From: Inquilinus sp. KBS0705
Lineage (GTDB): Bacteria > Bacteroidota > Bacteroidia > Sphingobacteriales > Sphingobacteriaceae
Direction of reading: 5' to 3'
DNA: 64,000 nucleotides
Assembly (NCBI GenBank): GCA_005938025.2
Contig: VCCI02000002.1
Location: forward strand, 372,001-436,000
Shown: piece by piece, positions 26,889 to 35,750 of the stretch
Numbering within the stretch: position 1 is the first letter of the stretch
How the letters are laid out: every line of letters begins with the position of its first letter
Position numbers and translations under genes: made by a program
The notes under the pieces: generated by a model
What the model was told of the DNA's origin: nothing
The model's input: the letters and a program-made list of their open reading frames with translations, nothing else
The model's database searches: none

Positions 26889-29333
26889 TTGAAAAACTTA
26901 TTTGCGGCGCTCTTCGCCCTGCTGCTGCCTGTTGTGGCATCGGCTCAATTTTCCATCAGCGGAAAAATCACAAACCAGGCCGGCGATGAACTGCCCGGCG
27001 CAACCATCAGCATTAACAGCCCGGCTGTAAACACCGTTGCCGGCGCTAACGGAAATTACACCCTTAGCAATTTACAAAGCGGCAACTATACTATAAAAGC
27101 CAGCTTTGTAGGCTATCAAACCATCACCAAAACCATTCGGCTTAATAATAATCAGGTGGTTGATCTTTTGCTTACAAGCGCTGCCTTTAGTGCGGAGGAA
27201 GTGACAGTTACTGCTACACGGGCGGGTAAAAACTCGCCAACGGCCTTTACCAACTTAAGCAAAAAAGACCTGGAAAAAAACAATTTTGGCCAAGATTTAC
27301 CTTACCTGCTTAACCAAACACCATCGGTTGTGGTAAGTGCGGATGCGGGCACAGGTATTGGCTACACTGGTATACGTATTCGCGGCTCGGATGCTACACG
27401 GGTAAATGTTACTATAAACGGCATCCCCTACAACGATTCGGAAAGCCAGGGTTCGTACTTTGTCGATCTGCCCGATATTGCATCATCCATCAATAACATA
27501 CAAATACAGCGCGGTGTGGGCACATCAACCAATGGCGCTGGCGCATTTGGTGGCAGCATCAATATATCAACCACCACGCGCCGCGATACCGGCTATGCCG
27601 ATATCAGCACCTCGGCAGGCTCGTTTGGCACCTTAAAAAACACCCTTAACCTGGGTACGGGTTTGTTGGGCGGCAAGTTTAGTGTAGATGGCAGGCTGTC
27701 GCGAATAAAGTCTGACGGATACATAGACAGGGGGGCGTCTGACCTGAAGTCGTTTTTTGTGAGCGGCGCTTACTACGGTAAAAGCAGCACATTAAGGGCC
27801 AATATATTTTCGGGCTACGAGCGCACCTACCAGGCCTGGAACGGCGTGGCCGATTATATTATAAGTGATAATACGCTGCCAAACCACCGCACATATAACG
27901 AACTGGGCATATTGCCCGACGGCAGCTTTTATAAAGATCAGGTTGATGATTATTTGCAAAACCACTACCAGTTACTATACGATCAAAAACTATCGGACAA
28001 GGTAAGTTTTAGCGGTGCCCTACACTATACCAAAGGTAAAGGCTATTACGAAGAGTATAAAGCAAACGCGGCCGTGGCTGATTATGGACTTACACCTGTA
28101 GTTATTGGTGATAGTATCATTGCCAATACCGACCTGGCCCGCCGCCGCTGGCTGGATAACGATTTTTATGGTGTTACCTATGCTCTAAAATATCAGCCAC
28201 AAACCAATCTTAACTTTACTTTAGGGGGCGCTTATAACCGCTACACCGGCGCGCATTATGGCAATATTATTTATACTAAGCAAAGTGCCGGCATTGCACC
28301 TAACTACGAGTATTACCGCGATGATGCCAAAAAGAACGACTTTAACATTTTTGCCCGTGGCGAATACAAATTGGGTAATGCAACACTTTTTGCAGATATG
28401 CAATATCGCCGTATTTATTACTCGTTTTTGGGCTTCGACCAAAACCTGAATAATGTGCAGCAAAGTGCAACGCTTAACTTTTTTAACCCCAAAGCGGGTA
28501 TAACCTACGAGCTGGACGAGCGCAATAACATTTACGCGTCATTCGCTGTGGGCAACCACGAGCCCAACCGCGACGATTACACCAACTCGACCCCGCTAAG
28601 CAGGCCCAAGCCCGAGAACTTAAAAGATTTTGAATTGGGTTACCGCACCAACGGCAGCATATTTAAAGGAGGCATTAACGGCTTTTACATGTTGTATAAA
28701 AACCAGCTGATACTAACCGGAGCCTTAAATGATGTAGGCTCGCAAATACGCAACAACGTAGATAAAAGCTACCGCGCGGGCATTGAGTTTGATGGCCGTG
28801 TTAAAATAGCCAACCAGCTAAGCGCCGCAGCAACAGCTACCATTAGTACCAATAAAATTAAAAACTACAGCCAGTTTTTAAACAACTATGATAATAATAC
28901 CCAGGTAGAAATATTTTTGCCAAAAACGGATATTGCCTATTCGCCCTCTTTCATTGCATCGGGCGAGATAAGTTACAGCCCAATAAAGGGCGGCGAAATA
29001 TCGCTGCTGGGTAAATACATCAGCAGCCAGTATTTAGATAATACCATGAATACCAACCCGGCAGCTTTCCCGGTAGCGGCAAGCAACCGGTACATTATGG
29101 ACCGTAAATTGAACAGCTATTTTGTAAGCGACATCAGGATGCGCTATAACTTTAGTGTACGATCTGTTAAAAACATTGGGCTTGGGCTATTGGTTAATAA
29201 CCTGTTTAATAAACAATACGAAGCCAACGGCGCAACCTACCCCGATATTGAAGGCGGGCAGGTGGTAAATTACAATTACTATTTCCCGCAAGCTACGCGC
29301 AACTTTTTGGCATCGGTTAGTTTGAGCTTTTAA
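26889..29333 (+). CDS. TonB-dependent outer-membrane receptor, probably for thiamine compounds
   Basis: An 814-residue receptor. TTG start with a signal peptide (MKNLFAALFALLLPVVASAQ), then a carboxypeptidase-regulatory-like domain (about 21-100, GKITNQAGDELPGATISI, YTLSNLQSGNYTIKASFVGY), the plug (GIRIRGSDATRVNVTINGIPYNDSES with flanking conserved motifs) and a 22-strand barrel ending in the C-terminal Phe typical of outer-membrane proteins (FLASVSLSF). Energised by TonB-ExbBD, it imports a scarce ligand. The TPP riboswitch in its leader points to thiamine, a thiamine phosphate or a precursor. Predicted TPP-controlled receptors are known in Bacteroidota. Confidence 0.92.
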   Translation: MKNLFAALFALLLPVVASAQFSISGKITNQAGDELPGATISINSPAVNTVAGANGNYTLSNLQSGNYTIKASFVGYQTITKTIRLNNNQVVDLLLTSAAFSAEEVTVTATRAGKNSPTAFTNLSKKDLEKNNFGQDLPYLLNQTPSVVVSADAGTGIGYTGIRIRGSDATRVNVTINGIPYNDSESQGSYFVDLPDIASSINNIQIQRGVGTSTNGAGAFGGSINISTTTRRDTGYADISTSAGSFGTLKNTLNLGTGLLGGKFSVDGRLSRIKSDGYIDRGASDLKSFFVSGAYYGKSSTLRANIFSGYERTYQAWNGVADYIISDNTLPNHRTYNELGILPDGSFYKDQVDDYLQNHYQLLYDQKLSDKVSFSGALHYTKGKGYYEEYKANAAVADYGLTPVVIGDSIIANTDLARRRWLDNDFYGVTYALKYQPQTNLNFTLGGAYNRYTGAHYGNIIYTKQSAGIAPNYEYYRDDAKKNDFNIFARGEYKLGNATLFADMQYRRIYYSFLGFDQNLNNVQQSATLNFFNPKAGITYELDERNNIYASFAVGNHEPNRDDYTNSTPLSRPKPENLKDFELGYRTNGSIFKGGINGFYMLYKNQLILTGALNDVGSQIRNNVDKSYRAGIEFDGRVKIANQLSAAATATISTNKIKNYSQFLNNYDNNTQVEIFLPKTDIAYSPSFIASGEISYSPIKGGEISLLGKYISSQYLDNTMNTNPAAFPVAASNRYIMDRKLNSYFVSDIRMRYNFSVRSVKNIGLGLLVNNLFNKQYEANGATYPDIEGGQVVNYNYYFPQATRNFLASVSLSF

Positions 29334-29345
29334 TTTTAAAGTAAC

Positions 29346-29387
29346 GCAAATATCACATTGTTTATATATTGCAAGTGTGATATTTGC
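29346..29387. promoter_or_regulatory. Perfect 12-bp inverted repeat between receptor and phosphatase genes
   Basis: GCAAATATCACA (29346-29357) and TGTGATATTTGC (29376-29387) are exact complements 18 nt apart, just past the receptor stop. There is no T-run. The right arm contains GATATTTG, one base off the -7 consensus, with a TTG 18 nt upstream. It may be an operator over a promoter for the phosphatase, a weak terminator, or an mRNA-stabilising hairpin. Confidence 0.6.
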
Positions 29388-29405
29388 CTACTTAAATATG
29401 CTGCC

Positions 29406-31067
29406 ATGAGAATAAAATTGCTGCTTACGCTAAGCTTTGCTGCTACTGTATTAAATCTATCAGCCCAAAATAAACGGACTGTCACCGCAACTGCTGCTAC
29501 TTTATCCCGCCCAAAGCTGGTTGTTGGCATCGTAGTTGACCAAATGCGCTGGGATTACCTGTACCGTTATTACGACCGTTATCAAAACGGCGGCTTCAAG
29601 CGCATGCTTAACGAAGGATTTACTTGCGAAAACACCCAAATAGATTATATACCCACGGTTACTGCCGCCGGGCATAGCTGTATTTATACGGGATCAGTAC
29701 CATCTATACATGGTATTGCCGGTAACGATTTTATAGTACAAGCCACCGGCAAAGCCATGTACTGTACAGACGATAGTACCGTTGTTGCAGTAGGGAGTAC
29801 GTCGGCGGCCGGCAAAATGTCGCCGCGCAATTTGTTGGTTACAACAGTTACCGACGAATTAAGATTAGCAACCAACTTCCGGTCGAAAGTTATTGGCATC
29901 GCGTTAAAGGACCGCGGCGGAATATTACCGGCAGGGCATGCTGCCAACGCAGCGTACTGGTTTGATGATAGCAACGGCAGCTGGATAAGCAGCACTTATT
30001 ACATGGCCGACCTGCCTGCATGGGTTAAAAATGTTAATGCCCAAAAATCGGCGGAAAAGTATCTGAAGCAAGATTGGAACACCCTTTACCCTATTAGTAC
30101 CTATGCGCAAAGTGCGCCGGATAACAGCCCGAAATACGAAGGCAAATATAGTGGCGCTGATGCGCCAACCTTCCCGGTTAAAACATCGGAGTTGTATAAA
30201 GGCCGAATCGGTATGGTACGATCGACACCGTACGGCAATACCATTACTTTAGAGATGGCAAAAGCCGCGGTAGAAAATGAGCAATTAGGCAACCATACTG
30301 TAACCGATTTTTTAGCAGTAAGCTGCTCATCTACCGATTATATAGGTCACCAGTTTGGTCCGAATTCTGTGGAGATTGAGGATACTTACCTGCGTTTGGA
30401 TAAAGACCTGGCATCATTTTTTACCTATTTAGATGAAAAAGTAGGCAAAGGCAATTACACCGTATTTTTAAGTGCCGACCATGGTGCCGCTCATAATCCC
30501 ACCTTTTTAACCGACCACAATATACCGGCCGGCAACTGGAGCGAAGCGCCTGCTTTAGCGGGCTTAAATAAACTGCTTGAAGATAAATACAAAATAAAAC
30601 GCCCGGTGCTTAATTTTGAGAACTACCAGGTAAACCTTAATTATGCCGCGCTTAAAAAAGACAATATCAGCGAAGACGCGGTTAAATATGACTGCGTACA
30701 ATACCTTAAAACACTGCCCGAGATAGCGTACGCTGTTGATATGGCGCATGTGCAGGAAGCCAGCATTCCGCAAGACCTTAAGGTAAGGATACAAAACGGC
30801 TACAATGCCGAACGCAGCGGTACAATCCAGATAATTTTAAAACCGGGATGGTTTTCGGGCAACCATGGTGCTACGGGTACTACCCATGGTTCGTGGAACC
30901 CATACGATGCGCATATCCCGCTGGTATTTATGGGCTGGGGCGTTAAGCACGGCAGCCTGGTACGCGAAACCCATATGACGGATATTGCGCCAACTATTGC
31001 CGCCTTGTTACATATACAGGCGCCAAACGGTAACATTGGCAAACCGATAGGGGAAGTGTTGAAATAA
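29406..31067 (+). CDS. PafA-type alkaline phosphatase, exported
   Basis: A 553-residue exported phosphomonoesterase. The ATG at 29406 gives a signal peptide (MRIKLLLTLSFAATVLNLSAQ); an upstream TTG would extend it without need. Residues match the Elizabethkingia PafA pattern: Asp45 (VVDQM), nucleophile Thr86 in PTVTAAGHS, Asn107 in GIAGND, Lys168 and Arg170 in ALKDRGG, and ADHGA with later His. The spacing between nucleophile and Asn (21 residues) is that of PafA. Such enzymes strip phosphate from many organic phosphates in the periplasm. Between a TPP-regulated receptor and thiE, it could dephosphorylate thiamine phosphates; that role is inference. Confidence 0.88.
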   Translation: MRIKLLLTLSFAATVLNLSAQNKRTVTATAATLSRPKLVVGIVVDQMRWDYLYRYYDRYQNGGFKRMLNEGFTCENTQIDYIPTVTAAGHSCIYTGSVPSIHGIAGNDFIVQATGKAMYCTDDSTVVAVGSTSAAGKMSPRNLLVTTVTDELRLATNFRSKVIGIALKDRGGILPAGHAANAAYWFDDSNGSWISSTYYMADLPAWVKNVNAQKSAEKYLKQDWNTLYPISTYAQSAPDNSPKYEGKYSGADAPTFPVKTSELYKGRIGMVRSTPYGNTITLEMAKAAVENEQLGNHTVTDFLAVSCSSTDYIGHQFGPNSVEIEDTYLRLDKDLASFFTYLDEKVGKGNYTVFLSADHGAAHNPTFLTDHNIPAGNWSEAPALAGLNKLLEDKYKIKRPVLNFENYQVNLNYAALKKDNISEDAVKYDCVQYLKTLPEIAYAVDMAHVQEASIPQDLKVRIQNGYNAERSGTIQIILKPGWFSGNHGATGTTHGSWNPYDAHIPLVFMGWGVKHGSLVRETHMTDIAPTIAALLHIQAPNGNIGKPIGEVLK

Positions 31068-31098
31068 GTTTAAAGTCAAAGGTCCGATTGAGCGATGG

Positions 31099-31150
31099 GT
31101 CATCCCGAGCTTGTCGAAGGACGCGGGCGGGTACTGGTTCGACATGCCGG
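31099..31150. repeat. Short intergenic repeat between phosphatase and thiE
   Basis: A GTCATCCCGAGCTTGTCGAAGG-like unit with GTCGAA (31113-31118) and TTCGAC (31138-31143) as inverted arms. It resembles dispersed repeats of these genomes and occupies most of the 99-bp spacer. Confidence 0.5.
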
Positions 31151-31166
31151 ATAATTTAAATAGACT

Positions 31167-31790
31167 ATGAAAAAGTATATCTCCAAATTCCATTATCTAA
31201 CGCAGGACCTGCCCAACCGCAGCCATGTAGAACAGGCCCAAATTGCCTGCGAAGCCGGGGCCAATTGGGTGCAGTACCGCTGCATGACCAAAAACGACGG
31301 GGAATTAATAGCTGAGATAAACCAGATAGCTGCCATTTGCGATGATTGGGGCGCTACGCTGATACTAACCAACCATTACCACCTGCTGGACAAGGTAGAC
31401 GCGCAGGGCGTGCACATAGAAGATTTTGATGCCGACTTTGCCGCCATACGCAACGTAATAACCGACGAGAAAACTTTAGGTGCTTCAGCTACGAATATCG
31501 AGGCGTTATTAAGGGTGCAAAACTCCGGCATGGTTGATTATTGTGGTTATGGCCCCTTTGCGCATACCGATACCAAGCCCAACAATAAGCCGCTTTTGGG
31601 TTACGAAGGCTACCGCGAACTGGAACGCCAGCCGATAGATATACCTGTGATTGCTGTTGGGGGTGTACAATTAAAAGATGTAGACCTGCTTTTAAAAACA
31701 GGTATTTATGGCATCGCCGTATCGGCCGCCGTTAACCTGTCGCTTGACCCGAATGGGATGGTAAAAGAGTTTTATCGTAAGATCTATTAA
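31167..31790 (+). CDS. thiE: Thiamine phosphate synthase
   Basis: A 207-residue TIM-barrel enzyme that joins hydroxymethylpyrimidine diphosphate and the thiazole phosphate to form thiamine monophosphate. Motifs are present: VQYR early (pyrimidine site), a LILTNHYHL strand, LGASAT, the phosphate-binding YCGYGPFAHTDTK and IAVGGV. No other thi gene follows, so this is a single-gene branch rather than the thiCEGH operon; a second thiE may exist elsewhere. The stop overlaps that of the convergent lipoprotein gene by four bases. Confidence 0.92.
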   Translation: MKKYISKFHYLTQDLPNRSHVEQAQIACEAGANWVQYRCMTKNDGELIAEINQIAAICDDWGATLILTNHYHLLDKVDAQGVHIEDFDADFAAIRNVITDEKTLGASATNIEALLRVQNSGMVDYCGYGPFAHTDTKPNNKPLLGYEGYRELERQPIDIPVIAVGGVQLKDVDLLLKTGIYGIAVSAAVNLSLDPNGMVKEFYRKIY

Positions 31791-32284
31791 AACATAGGGT
31801 GGGGGTTAGCCGATTTGGCCGGCACTTCCTGTATCACATCCCAATGCTCTACAATTTTACCGCCCGCTATCCTGAATATGTCGATCACCGAGCTGGTTTT
31901 GTCGCCCATTTTATTTTTAAGGTGTATGTAAACCAAATCGCCGTCGGCACTTAGGTGCTGTATATCTATTTTAGTTTTGGGGGCGCCCTTAAACCATATC
32001 ATGGCACCTTGCTTTAAGGGCTCGCGGCCATCAGGTAAAATAGGGTTATGCTGTATGTAATCTAAAGCCAGATATTTATCCAGCGCGGCAATGTTTTTAT
32101 CGCCAAAAAACGCCTGGTAAAAATCGGCAACCAGCTTTTTATTTGCTTTAATGGTCGAGTCCTGTTTAATGAGCGAATCGGCTAAGGTTAGTTTTGCGCC
32201 TGTTTCGCCGCCCGAGTACTTACAGGAGGTAAAAGCAATAGTAAAAACGGCTAATACAAAAAGGGTTGCGGCTAAATTTTTCAT
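31787..32284 (-). CDS. NTF2-like (SnoaL-type) lipoprotein
   Basis: A 165-residue lipoprotein. The start at 32284 gives the signal MKNLAATLFVLAVFTIAFTSC with lipobox Cys21; an ATG 15 bp upstream adds five residues. The mature part is a SnoaL/NTF2-like alpha+beta cone: KKLVADFYQAFFGDKNIAALDKYLALDYIQHNP, GLxx-like WFKGAPKTKIDI, and IVEHWDVIQEVP at the end. Many such proteins are found next to carbonyl or steroid metabolism, yet nothing here points to a substrate. Convergent with thiE and divergent from the S9 peptidase. Confidence 0.82.
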   Translation of the reverse strand: MKNLAATLFVLAVFTIAFTSCKYSGGETGAKLTLADSLIKQDSTIKANKKLVADFYQAFFGDKNIAALDKYLALDYIQHNPILPDGREPLKQGAMIWFKGAPKTKIDIQHLSADGDLVYIHLKNKMGDKTSSVIDIFRIAGGKIVEHWDVIQEVPAKSANPHPMF

Positions 32285-32351
32285 GTATAAATATATCAAA
32301 CAAAAAGTAATTACCTAAACTGTTAAATTGCGGCTACTAAGCTGATCACTC

Positions 32352-34724
32352 ATGAAGAAAATACTGACCCCCTTATTGCTTTTTGTGTTTGCAGGCGCTT
32401 CGGCACAAACGATGGATGTGCTAACGGTCGAAAAAATAATGCGCGACCCAAAATGGATGGGTACATCGCCATCAAACATCCGCTGGAGCGACGATAGCAA
32501 AAAAATATACTTTAACTGGAACCCGGATAACGCCGAACGCGACGAGCTATTTTCTATAACCCCGGCCAACATTAAACCGCAAAAAATATCCGTAGCCGAG
32601 CACCGCGATATGATACCTGAAGGCGGCAAGTGGAACAAAAAGCTAACACTGAAAACCTATGAAAAGAATGGGGATATCTATTTACTGAATATTATTAACG
32701 GGCAATCAACCCGGCTTATCAACACTACCGATCGTGAAAGCAACCCAACATTCAGCGGTGATGAAAGCAGCATTATATTTACCAGTGGTAATAACCTGTT
32801 TGCGTTTAAACTTAACAAAGGCGAATTAACCCAGCTAACCAATTTTGTAAAAGCCAAAAGCGACGCAAAAAAAACCGAAAAAGATAATGAACAGGCCGCA
32901 TATCTAAAAAAGCAGCAACTGGAGTTATTCGACATTATTAAGAAGAACGAGAAAGACCGCAAGCTGGATTCTGCCGAGCGCAGCATGCTTAAAGCAGCAA
33001 AGCTAAAAGAAATTGTTATTGGCGATAAAAGGCTAAGCGGTGTGCAGGTTAGTCCGGATGGAAGGTACATTACCTACCGCGTTAACCAGCGCGCCGAAGG
33101 CGAGAAAGAAGATATAGTAGCCGATTTTGTAACCGAAAGCGGCTATGTTGAAGGCTTGCCAAACCGCAGTAAAGTGGGCGGGCCACAAGGCAGTTCGGAG
33201 AGTTTTATTTTTGATACCAAACGAGATAGTGTTTACAAGATCGTCACGACTGACCTGCCCGGTATAAAAGATATACCTGAATATGTAAAAGATTACCCCA
33301 AACGTTTAGAAGAACTTAAAAAGCTAAATGCCGACCGCAAGGTTGATGTTACCGGCCCCTATTGGAGCGACGACGGCAAATATGCCATTGTAAACGTAGA
33401 TGCGCAGGATAATAAAGACCGCTGGCTGATGAAACTGGATGCCGCAACCGGCAAGCTAAGCCTGCTTGACCGCCAGCACGATGATGCCTGGATAGGAGGC
33501 CCCGGTACCGGCGCATGGTTTGCCAACGGCAGCTTAGGCTATACCGATAACACCCACTTTTACTACCAAAGCGAAGCCAGCGGCTACTCGCACCTTTACC
33601 TTGCCGATTTGGCAACCGGCGATAAAAAACAACTAACATCGGGCAAATGGGAGGTGCAAACACTGCATTTATCAAACGATAAAACAACGTTTTACTTTAC
33701 CGCCAATATCGAACATCCGGGCGTTACACACTTTTACCGTATACCGGTAACAGGTGGCGCACCGGTAAAAATCACATCGATGAAGGGCGGTAACGAGATA
33801 GACCTATCGCCGGATGAGAAATGGCTGGCTATACGGTACTCTTATTCAAACAAACCATGGGAACTTTATGTGCAGCCCAATAAACCAGGCGCAAAGGCAG
33901 TACAGGTAACCAACTCTACCACTCCCGAATTTAAATCGTACCCATGGCGCGAGCCGGAGGTGATCAGCTTTAAGAACCGTTACGGTAAAGATATTTACGC
34001 TCGTTTGTACCTGCCTAAAAACCCAGATCCGGCAAAGCCCGCGGTGGTGTTTGTGCACGGTGCCGGTTACCTGCAAAACGTTCATTTTTGGTGGAGCAGC
34101 TATTTCCGCGAGTATATGTTTAACAACATGCTTACCGATAATGGCTACACAGTATTAGATATTGATTACACAGCCAGTTCGGGCTATGGCCGTGATATAC
34201 GCACCGGCATATACCGCCACATGGGCGGCGCAGATCTTACCGATCAGGTAGATGGTGTAAAATTGTTGGTAGATAAGTATGGCGTTAACCCTAAACATGT
34301 AGGCCTGTATGGCGGCTCGTACGGGGGCTTTATTACACTAATGGCCCTGTTTACCCAGCAGGATGTATTTGCCTCGGGCGCGGCTTTGCGGTCGGTTACC
34401 GATTGGGCGCATTATAACCACGGTTATACCTCCAATATTTTAAACGAACCATATAACGATGAAAAGGCATACCGCCAAAGCTCGCCAATTTATTTTGCCG
34501 ATGGTTTAAAAGGTAATTTGCTGATGCTGCACGGCATGGTAGACCAAAACGTGAACTTTCAGGATATTGTGCGCCTAACGCAACGGTTGATAGAACTGCA
34601 TAAGCAAAACTGGCAGCTGGCACCCTATCCGGTAGAAGACCATGGCTTTATACAGCCCAGCAGTTGGACAGACGAGTACAGCAGGATATATAAGTTATTT
34701 GAAACAACTTTGAAGGGAAAATGA
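32352..34724 (+). CDS. Exported S9-family prolyl oligopeptidase
   Basis: A 790-residue exported serine peptidase: signal peptide (ending ASAQ at 19), beta-propeller (about 40-540) and alpha/beta hydrolase domain with nucleophile in GLYGGSYGGF, Asp in HGMVDQNV and His in VEDHGF. It contains a charged helical insertion (about 165-225, many Lys/Glu) within the propeller, not seen in the S9 gene at 14280. Family role is cleavage of short peptides, often after Pro or Ala. Its stop overlaps the ATG of the next lipoprotein gene by four bases, so the two are coupled. Confidence 0.92.
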   Translation: MKKILTPLLLFVFAGASAQTMDVLTVEKIMRDPKWMGTSPSNIRWSDDSKKIYFNWNPDNAERDELFSITPANIKPQKISVAEHRDMIPEGGKWNKKLTLKTYEKNGDIYLLNIINGQSTRLINTTDRESNPTFSGDESSIIFTSGNNLFAFKLNKGELTQLTNFVKAKSDAKKTEKDNEQAAYLKKQQLELFDIIKKNEKDRKLDSAERSMLKAAKLKEIVIGDKRLSGVQVSPDGRYITYRVNQRAEGEKEDIVADFVTESGYVEGLPNRSKVGGPQGSSESFIFDTKRDSVYKIVTTDLPGIKDIPEYVKDYPKRLEELKKLNADRKVDVTGPYWSDDGKYAIVNVDAQDNKDRWLMKLDAATGKLSLLDRQHDDAWIGGPGTGAWFANGSLGYTDNTHFYYQSEASGYSHLYLADLATGDKKQLTSGKWEVQTLHLSNDKTTFYFTANIEHPGVTHFYRIPVTGGAPVKITSMKGGNEIDLSPDEKWLAIRYSYSNKPWELYVQPNKPGAKAVQVTNSTTPEFKSYPWREPEVISFKNRYGKDIYARLYLPKNPDPAKPAVVFVHGAGYLQNVHFWWSSYFREYMFNNMLTDNGYTVLDIDYTASSGYGRDIRTGIYRHMGGADLTDQVDGVKLLVDKYGVNPKHVGLYGGSYGGFITLMALFTQQDVFASGAALRSVTDWAHYNHGYTSNILNEPYNDEKAYRQSSPIYFADGLKGNLLMLHGMVDQNVNFQDIVRLTQRLIELHKQNWQLAPYPVEDHGFIQPSSWTDEYSRIYKLFETTLKGK

Positions 34725-35146
34725 AGAAGTTATACATAATATGTTTATTATTCCTTGCAGCCTGCTCATCCTCAAAAAAGCCTGATAGTGCTTTGGTGAG
34801 TATCAGCCTGGTAAATAACAAGCAGTCGGTACAATTTAAAGGCCTGGATTATGCCGTTATCAGCGAAATAAACCGCGATTCGTCCGTTCAGGCATGGCAA
34901 AGCCTTATCCCGGTTTATAAAATGCCGGCCGATACCGATATGAAAAGCTATCAGCCGGTACAGCCGGGCAGGTATCAGTTACAGGATAGCGCGGTGGTTT
35001 TTACGCCCGATACCCCTTTTGCCAAAGGACAGGTTTATTTTGTGCGAAATTATAAGCTGGGCGAAAGTGTAAGCGCGGTTGATTTTGTAAAAGGGCGCAT
35101 ACAACCGGGCCGTACCCGATTTACCGATTTGATTTTTAAGCAATAA
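34721..35146 (+). CDS. Small lipoprotein of unknown function
   Basis: A 141-residue lipoprotein: MKKLYIICLLFLAAC with lipobox Cys15 followed by Ser-Ser-Ser-Lys-Lys. The mature domain has alternating hydrophobic stretches that suggest a beta-sandwich (ALVSISLVNNKQSVQFKG, DSAVVFTPDTPFAKGQVYFVRNY). I do not recognise the family. An ATGA overlap with the S9 peptidase gene implies equal expression and possibly a shared surface or periplasmic site. Confidence 0.8.
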   Translation: MKKLYIICLLFLAACSSSKKPDSALVSISLVNNKQSVQFKGLDYAVISEINRDSSVQAWQSLIPVYKMPADTDMKSYQPVQPGRYQLQDSAVVFTPDTPFAKGQVYFVRNYKLGESVSAVDFVKGRIQPGRTRFTDLIFKQ

Positions 35147-35150
35147 GCAT

Positions 35151-35178
35151 TTGAAATAGAAAATATTTCTTACATTTG
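35151..35178 (+). promoter_or_regulatory. Promoter of the rimP-nusA-infB operon
   Basis: TTG at 35151-35153, a 17-nt spacer, and TACATTTG at 35171-35178 match both halves of the Bacteroidota promoter. The start would fall near 35185, about 100 nt before rimP. Confidence 0.7.
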
Positions 35179-35190
35179 CATCTGAATTAA

Positions 35191-35218
35191 AAAAGAGGGG
35201 GCGATTGTCCCCTCTTTT
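35191..35218 (+). terminator. Hairpin in the rimP-nusA-infB leader: terminator or attenuator
   Basis: A perfect 10-bp stem AAAAGAGGGG/CCCCTCTTTT (35191-35200, 35209-35218) with an 8-nt loop, followed by ATTTTATC. It can end transcripts from the preceding lipoprotein gene. Because it lies some 6 nt beyond the predicted start of the operon promoter, it would also be in the leader of the nusA transcript. Confidence 0.65.
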
Positions 35219-35282
35219 ATTTTATCAATCAAATTATCATCCGTCCCAAAAGCAACCGGGATATCAGGAAAAACATACGATA

Positions 35283-35747
35283 ATGAATATTGAAAAAAGG
35301 GTAACCGAACTGGTAGAAGAGAAAATTGCCGATAACCCCAGCTTGTTCTTAGTGGATGTTAAAATGCACTCAAACGGCAAGCTCATCGTTTTGGTTGATG
35401 GGGATAACGGTATAGGTATTGCCGATTGTGTAGCCATAAGCAGGCATGTTGGTTTTCACCTCGAAGAAGAGAATGTGATAGAGACCGCCTATAACCTGGA
35501 GGTATCATCGCCGGGGATAGATACCCCGCTTACCTCGCAAAGGCAATACGCCAAAAACGTGGGCAGGCAACTGGGCATTAAAATGGACGATGGCACCAAG
35601 CGCGAAGGCGAACTATTAGAGGCCGGCGACGGTTTTATAATAATTGAAGAAAAAATAAAAGAAAAAGGGAAAAAGGCTGAAACTGTTGAAAGCACTATCC
35701 CTACAGATAAAATAACAGAAACAAAAGTTTTAATATCATTCAAGTAG
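35283..35747 (+). CDS. rimP: Ribosome maturation factor RimP
   Basis: A 154-residue RimP that assists 30S subunit assembly. The start is ATG 35283 (MNIEKRVTELVEEKIADNPS); the frame is open upstream to 35205, but those codons lie inside the leader hairpin and are not conserved. Typical segments are LFLVDVKMHSNGKLIVLVDGDNGIGIADCVAISR and YNLEVSSPGID in the N-terminal domain, then the SH3-like C-terminal domain. Only three bases separate it from nusA, the usual order. Confidence 0.95.
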   Translation: MNIEKRVTELVEEKIADNPSLFLVDVKMHSNGKLIVLVDGDNGIGIADCVAISRHVGFHLEEENVIETAYNLEVSSPGIDTPLTSQRQYAKNVGRQLGIKMDDGTKREGELLEAGDGFIIIEEKIKEKGKKAETVESTIPTDKITETKVLISFK

Positions 35748-35750
35748 AAG

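Noticed and set aside
26662-26940. 92-codon minus-strand frame across the riboswitch
   Set aside because: It is explained by the riboswitch and its repeat hairpin plus the receptor start.
35205-35282. Upstream start for rimP
   Set aside because: Those 26 codons begin in the leader hairpin and are unlike any RimP N-terminus; ATG 35283 fits the family.
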